Shown here piece after piece: positions 59,350 through 64,000 of a DNA stretch of 64,000 nt. Below the pieces are notes generated by a model. That model was not told the DNA's origin and searched no databases. It saw nothing but the letters and a program-made list of their open reading frames with translations. This DNA comes from Brachionus koreanus (Eukaryota > Rotifera > Eurotatoria > Ploima > Brachionidae): contig PJRA01000048.1 of the NCBI GenBank assembly GCA_016987375.1, positions 1,371,454-1,435,453 on the forward strand. Direction: 5' to 3'. The translations under genes and the position numbers were made by a program. Every line of letters starts with the position of its first letter. The first letter of the stretch is position 1.

Positions 59350-61851
59350 ATGTCATCATATGCAGTAAGACTTGAATAAAAAATAAAAATGAACTAATTC
59401 TCTTACAAAATTTATAAATAGACAGCACCGGAGAGTGTTTTTGATCAGATTAGGAGCAATTTCCTTCAAAAATATAAAAGTAGTTATCGTTTAATTTATT
59501 TTTTATCAGTTTTATTTGATTAAATAAAATTATTTTTAATTAATATTTTTATTTTGAAAAATTTTTTCAAGCTAACATAGAAAAAGAAATATATCATCCG
59601 AAAGATGTTGAACGAATCAAAGCAAATAGTAATTGGTTGCGAGCATTTTACAAGCATTCTATTGACGATTCTGACAAAACTGTGGAGATGATTCATGATG
59701 TTCTGAAATGGAGAAAAGATTTTGATTGCAATAGTAAGTTTAAAGTAGAATTCAAATTATTTTTATGCTCATAATATCTAAAAAGATTTACTTATTCCGG
59801 GTAAGCTTCCAGTTCCAGAAGAGCTTTTCAAAAAAGGTGCTCTCTTCAGACGTAACGAAGATAATCAATGCAATCCTTTACGTAAATTTGGTTTTCATTA
59901 AATTTTTCTAGATCCATTTATATTTGTTGTGATTAGTTCATTTTGTTATTAAAACTCACAAGAAAGATCAATTTCCAGCAGAACAAATCCAGCGGTTTAT
60001 TGCATTTTTTTTCGAAAAAAATTACAAATTCAATACAGAAGATCCTATTGTACTTTTGCTGGATATGGCCGATACTGGCTATTCCAATTTAGACATGGAT
60101 TTGATCAAGTTTATAGTTACTTGCTTAAAAACCTACTATCCAGGTCTAATAGGTAATAAACTAATAAATAAAAATTTAATTCAATTTTTTTTATTTTTAT
60201 TTTATAGATTATATGATTATTTTTCAAATGCCCTTTATATTCAATGGTTAAATTTTTTTTTTTTTCTAGAATATATTGTTTTATATTTTCTATCTATCTA
60301 GCTGCATGGAAGATTATCAAAAATTGGCTTCCACCTCAGGCAATCAAATTAATAAAATTTGTAGATAAAAAATCAATCAAAGAGTTGGTACATGAAAGTC
60401 AATTGTTCGTGCATATGGGAGGAACAGTAATGAATTTTTATTTTATTAATGATATTCTTATCTTTGAAAATCTAAATTCTAAATTTAGTTTATATTCTTA
60501 TATTTTATGTATATTCTGGTGGTTTGATAAATAAGATTAAGAATAATAAAAAATTTGATTTTTATTTTTTTATTAATAAACTAAATGAAGTGTTAATAAA
60601 GGACACTTACAAATACACATATATCAGGGATGAACACGTGATCAAGCCTGCCATTGAGGCTTTTCAGAGTGTGAATGAATTTGAAGCATTCAAATCAATT
60701 GAACCGGTAAAACATGACAGAATTGAAGAGGAATATTCAGAAGAGAATACAATCAAGAGTTTTAAATCAAAAAGTGATGTGATAGTAGGAAACTCTCTAA
60801 TGTAATTAAATTAGATTCAATTAATTTTTTAAGGAGACCAGCTCTACGAAAAGCAAACGAAGTTCTAAAGCAAGTTTGTTGGCACCAAAAAATTCAATTA
60901 AACAAGAAGAATCAACTTCTGGAAATGTTTTTAGCAATTCTATTATTTCAATTAGTCCCGGTGATCAAATTGAATTTAGTGAATGTGACGGCAAAAACGA
61001 CAACATTCAGCATATTCAATTGAAAAATAATTCAAAAACAACTCTTGCATATAAAGTAAAATAGACCATTAAAATCTAATTATTTATTTTTAATTTTAGA
61101 TAAAAATAACCTCACCGGATAAATTTCGTGTCAAGCCCGGTACTGGTATTATACCGATTTCTGAAAGCGTCCAGGTTATGGTCAACTTTCTAAAAGGTAA
61201 TTTGACATAAAAAATATTAGAAAAAATTATTTATTTAATTATTTAAGATTATCATTTGTCCAGCAATAATCACAGGGATAAATTTCTAATTTTATGGACC
61301 GAGGTTAGTGAGAACATCCAACCTAATGAGTTAAATGACTTTTGGAAACAGACTAGTTTAAAAAAAGAAAATATTCACGACCATAAGTAACTTTATTTTA
61401 AAGTAAAAATAATTTTTTTGTAATTTAATAAAAAAAAAGAATGAAGTGTGTTGTAAGACGGACTGGTCATACAAAGATAAATGAAGTTTCTAATCTTTCC
61501 GAAAAAATCGAATGTGTTGCCCCAGCTAAAGCAAGCAAAATATTAGGAGACAATGTAATAATAAACACTAAAATGGAAGAAAAAAAACTTGAAGCAAATG
61601 GTTTAATATCTAATCTACCAAAAGATGAAACAAGTTTTATTAATTTGAAACTTTACAATTTAGACAAAAATGTAATTATTCAATATTTTCTCAATTAAAA
61701 TAATATTTTTTTGAAGGTAAATGAAATTTTGTTAAATCAACAAAATGTAATCAGGACTCAATCGTTTTTAATCAAACTTTTTTACATTTTGCTTATACTA
61801 AATATGACTTTTATTGCCGTACAGACTGATTTTTTTAATCGATATGTTTAG
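59350..61851 (+). CDS. MOSPD2: MOSPD2 (CRAL-TRIO, MSP domain, C-terminal membrane anchor), 13 exons
   Basis: MOSPD2 is an ER-anchored contact-site protein: its MSP domain binds FFAT motifs on partner organelles and its CRAL-TRIO domain can bind lipid. Exons are 59350-59364, 59422-59479, 59572-59733, 59786-59881, 59937-60152, 60208-60246, 60302-60426, 60602-60784, 60834-61055, 61100-61196, 61248-61386, 61440-61671 and 61717-61851, giving about 572 residues. The CRAL-TRIO part has WLRAFYKHSIDDSDKTVEMI, PGKLPVPEEL, PIVLLLDMADTGYSNLDMDL and LFVHMGGT. The MSP domain has ISPGDQIEF, NNSKTTLAYKIKITSPDKF, VKPGTGIIP and FLILWTEV. The last exon encodes the anchor FLIKLFYILLILNMTFIAV. Without the last intron the frame would stop at 61698 and lose the anchor. 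The donor after 60784 is the least certain join. Confidence 0.92.
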
Positions 61852-63120
61852 CCATTTTTCGAAGCTATGTTATTCGTATTCAAACGAATTTATGTTCGAA
61901 AAAAAAGCATATCTTTCCTTAATATTTGTATCCATTTTTACATTTATTTTTGATGTTAAACTAATTTTTAATGTTTCAAAAAAGAAATAAATTTAGATTA
62001 TTGGAAAAAAGTTTTTATCAAAAAATTTGTTAGTTATTTATTTTTATAGTATAATAAACAACAAATTTTGTTATCACGTTTTAATTGATTATTTTTTAAA
62101 TTTAAATTTTAAATTTTTTATATATAACGCTATTCACATTTAAGTTCTTTCAGTTATTTAAGAAAATCTACTTATATTTAAAATCTTTTATAAAAATGCT
62201 TCATTTAAAGTATATGAATTCATTTTTATGACGTAAATATTTTATTTTTTTAATTTAGATTGTATCGAAAATTTATAAAAAATTAAGAATTTTCAAAGGT
62301 TTCTCATTCTTTTCTTTAAAAATTTCTTCAAATTCTTTTTCATCTAAACTTTATCTTTAATAGCTAAATACCAAAAATATCTTTAAACATCATCTATTTT
62401 AATTAATAAAAAAATGTGAAATTGGTAGTTAACTTAAAAATAACAAAAATGTTTAGATATTTTCTAAATTTTTTTTAAACAAATTCCAATTTTTGAAAAT
62501 GACAATAATATCTTTTTTTCATAAAAAACCAAATTCCTTAATTTTTCAAAAATAAGTAATCAATAGTAATATTATTGAATCATAAGTAAGATTAGGAAAT
62601 AGGGCGTTCTAAAATTCAAAAATGAACGAACCTCTGTTTTTCAAAAATAAAGTTAATAAGAGATTCATTTCTTGTAATTGTACATTAAAAAAAATGGAGT
62701 ATTTTAAAACTTAATTTCGATTGTATTGAAATTTTAATTTCAATAATCTCAATATCAAACAATTAATTAGTATTTTTTGATTTTAATTTAAATTATCTCA
62801 GTGATTTTAATGTTTATAACAAAAGAAACTTTTTACTAAATTGTAGAATAGATATTTAATTCTCTTTTAAATTTTTTTACCCTTTATATATTTGCAAATC
62901 ATTTTTTAATTTGACCATGAGACTAAAACTTTAGTTCAAAAAAAAAATAAAAAAAAATAAATAAATATTCAAATAAATAATTTGAACTTGAATATTATCT
63001 ATATACGATCAACTATTGAACAATTATAATGACTCTTATTGATTGATTCTTAATTCATCTTAAAAAATGAGCAATGCAAAATTATCCATGATATCTATGT
63101 TCATTATTAAAAAAAAATTG
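61852..63120. other. Intergenic, A+T rich
   Basis: This follows MOSPD2. I see no coding exon, RNA gene or clear repeat. Confidence 0.5.
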
Positions 63121-63461
63121 GAACGATTTCATACAGGTCATTTATTGGCTTTGGCTCTTCTATTGCAATCCATTTATTGAGCCGGTTCCATTAGTTTTCA
63201 ATGCAATTCAAATCTGAGCTGTTCTCAAGCCAGAATAAAACTATAATATTTTTCTCATGAAACCATTGCTTTACTATTTACGTACAATGACAATAAAAAT
63301 TGTCTTGTTGAAATATAAATGCTTGATTTTCTCTCAATTATCCACTGATCAAAGAATGTGATTTCCCCAAAATATCAGCATATTTGTGAGAATTAAGCCT
63401 TCCTTTCAAATATAGGAAAATTTCCTAGTAGACCCTAGTAGCTCATACAGCACCAAATTCC
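63121..63461 (-). pseudogene. Broken Tc1/mariner transposase
   Basis: On the minus strand, scattered frames encode GRLNSHKYADILGKSHSLIS, then QQDNFYCHCT, then SSDLNCIEN followed by a stop and WNRLNKWIAIEEPKPINDLY. These match in order the catalytic half of Tc1-type transposases (the Q-D-N-x(3)-H block and the SPDLNPIENVW block). Stops and frameshifts interrupt every block. No inverted terminal repeats were found. Confidence 0.82.
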
Positions 63462-64000
63462 AATAGAAAAATTCTTTTCTTTTTTATCTTAATAATGCAA
63501 CTTTTATTATATAACTCTGATATATAATATCAAAAAAAAATTAAAAATTAAATCAATATTAAACCAAATTCTTAAAAAAGCTTAATGCATCATTTTGTCT
63601 TCATAAATAATAGGACAATAATCAAATAATTTACATGATATTGAAAATCAACGGCGTGTGCTAATTCAATAACTAAAATTACTTATTTTTCACCAATTTT
63701 ATTTAACTTATATATATTTACAATTTTTTTTATAAAATTACTTAATTGATATGAATTTACAGATTTATGTTAAAAATCGAGTTTACAACTTGTTTTTCTT
63801 ATTTTTAATTAAATTAAAACAAATAAGACGTTTTGACAGGCTCAAAAAAAAAATATATGAATTTTAGCTGAATGGTTAAAAGATAATTTTAAGCAAATTG
63901 ATGTCGGTATCAAAAAAACATCCATATTTTTTAAAAAATGTTACTATGATTTGTTCAAAATGCATATTAAAAAAAAACTATTTTAAAAGAAGCATTAGTA
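63462..64000. other. Right edge, A+T rich
   Basis: No gene or repeat is recognised here. Confidence 0.5.

Noticed and set aside
1..64000. CRISPR arrays, operons or other prokaryotic systems
   Set aside because: Introns, poly(A) signals and metazoan genes throughout show nuclear animal DNA; no regularly spaced short repeats were seen.

Overview
This is nuclear DNA of an animal, not a bacterium. It is strongly A+T rich by eye. Coding sequence is broken by introns that are mostly about 45-75 bp, with a minority of 0.6-2.6 kb. Every gene I could name is a metazoan or general eukaryotic family. The small heat-shock protein has two alpha-crystallin domains in one chain, a form known mainly from flatworms, so a platyhelminth is my best guess. 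A different small-intron invertebrate such as a rotifer is not excluded.

Layout, left to right. A partial delta-COP gene (minus strand, 1-313) runs off the left edge. A complete phospholipase D with PX, PH and two HKD motifs follows (minus, 1685-8007). On the plus strand come the double-domain small HSP (8824-9676), COP9 signalosome subunit 6 (10809-11880), Integrator subunit 6 (12559-18018, with a 2.6 kb intron holding SINE copies and an assembly gap) and TMEM147 (18971-19911). Next are a secreted VMO-I/ricin-trefoil protein (20601-21668), an SLC28 nucleoside transporter (22235-26258) and a small four-helix membrane protein (26440-27048).

The right half is dominated by one minus-strand gene, 28255-53544. 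I reconstructed 29 exons that stay in phase from start to stop and encode about 4,524 residues with the complete LRP1 architecture: eight YWTD propellers and LDLa clusters of 4, 8, 10 and 11. Inside its last long intron sits a 2,055 bp copy of the VMO-I/lectin locus, which shows no difference by eye from the parent 8.6 kb away. Other LRP1 introns carry a LINE relic, a 334 bp foldback element, a G+C-richer repeat, a tRNA-derived SINE and a second assembly gap.

Beyond LRP1 lies an inverted pair of related genes: a CRAL-TRIO-only protein (minus, 54531-55650) and a full MOSPD2 with CRAL-TRIO, MSP and C-terminal membrane anchor (plus, 59350-61851). Between them is a broken LINE, and near the right edge a broken Tc1-type transposase.

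The genes do not form a pathway. Most are housekeeping or membrane-traffic genes (COPI coat, PLD, TMEM147, LRP1, MOSPD2). The unusual content is the young duplicated lectin locus and the splice-site usage. All exon joins were made by eye from reading frame, GT/GC-AG sites and remembered family features; none has been tested with transcripts.
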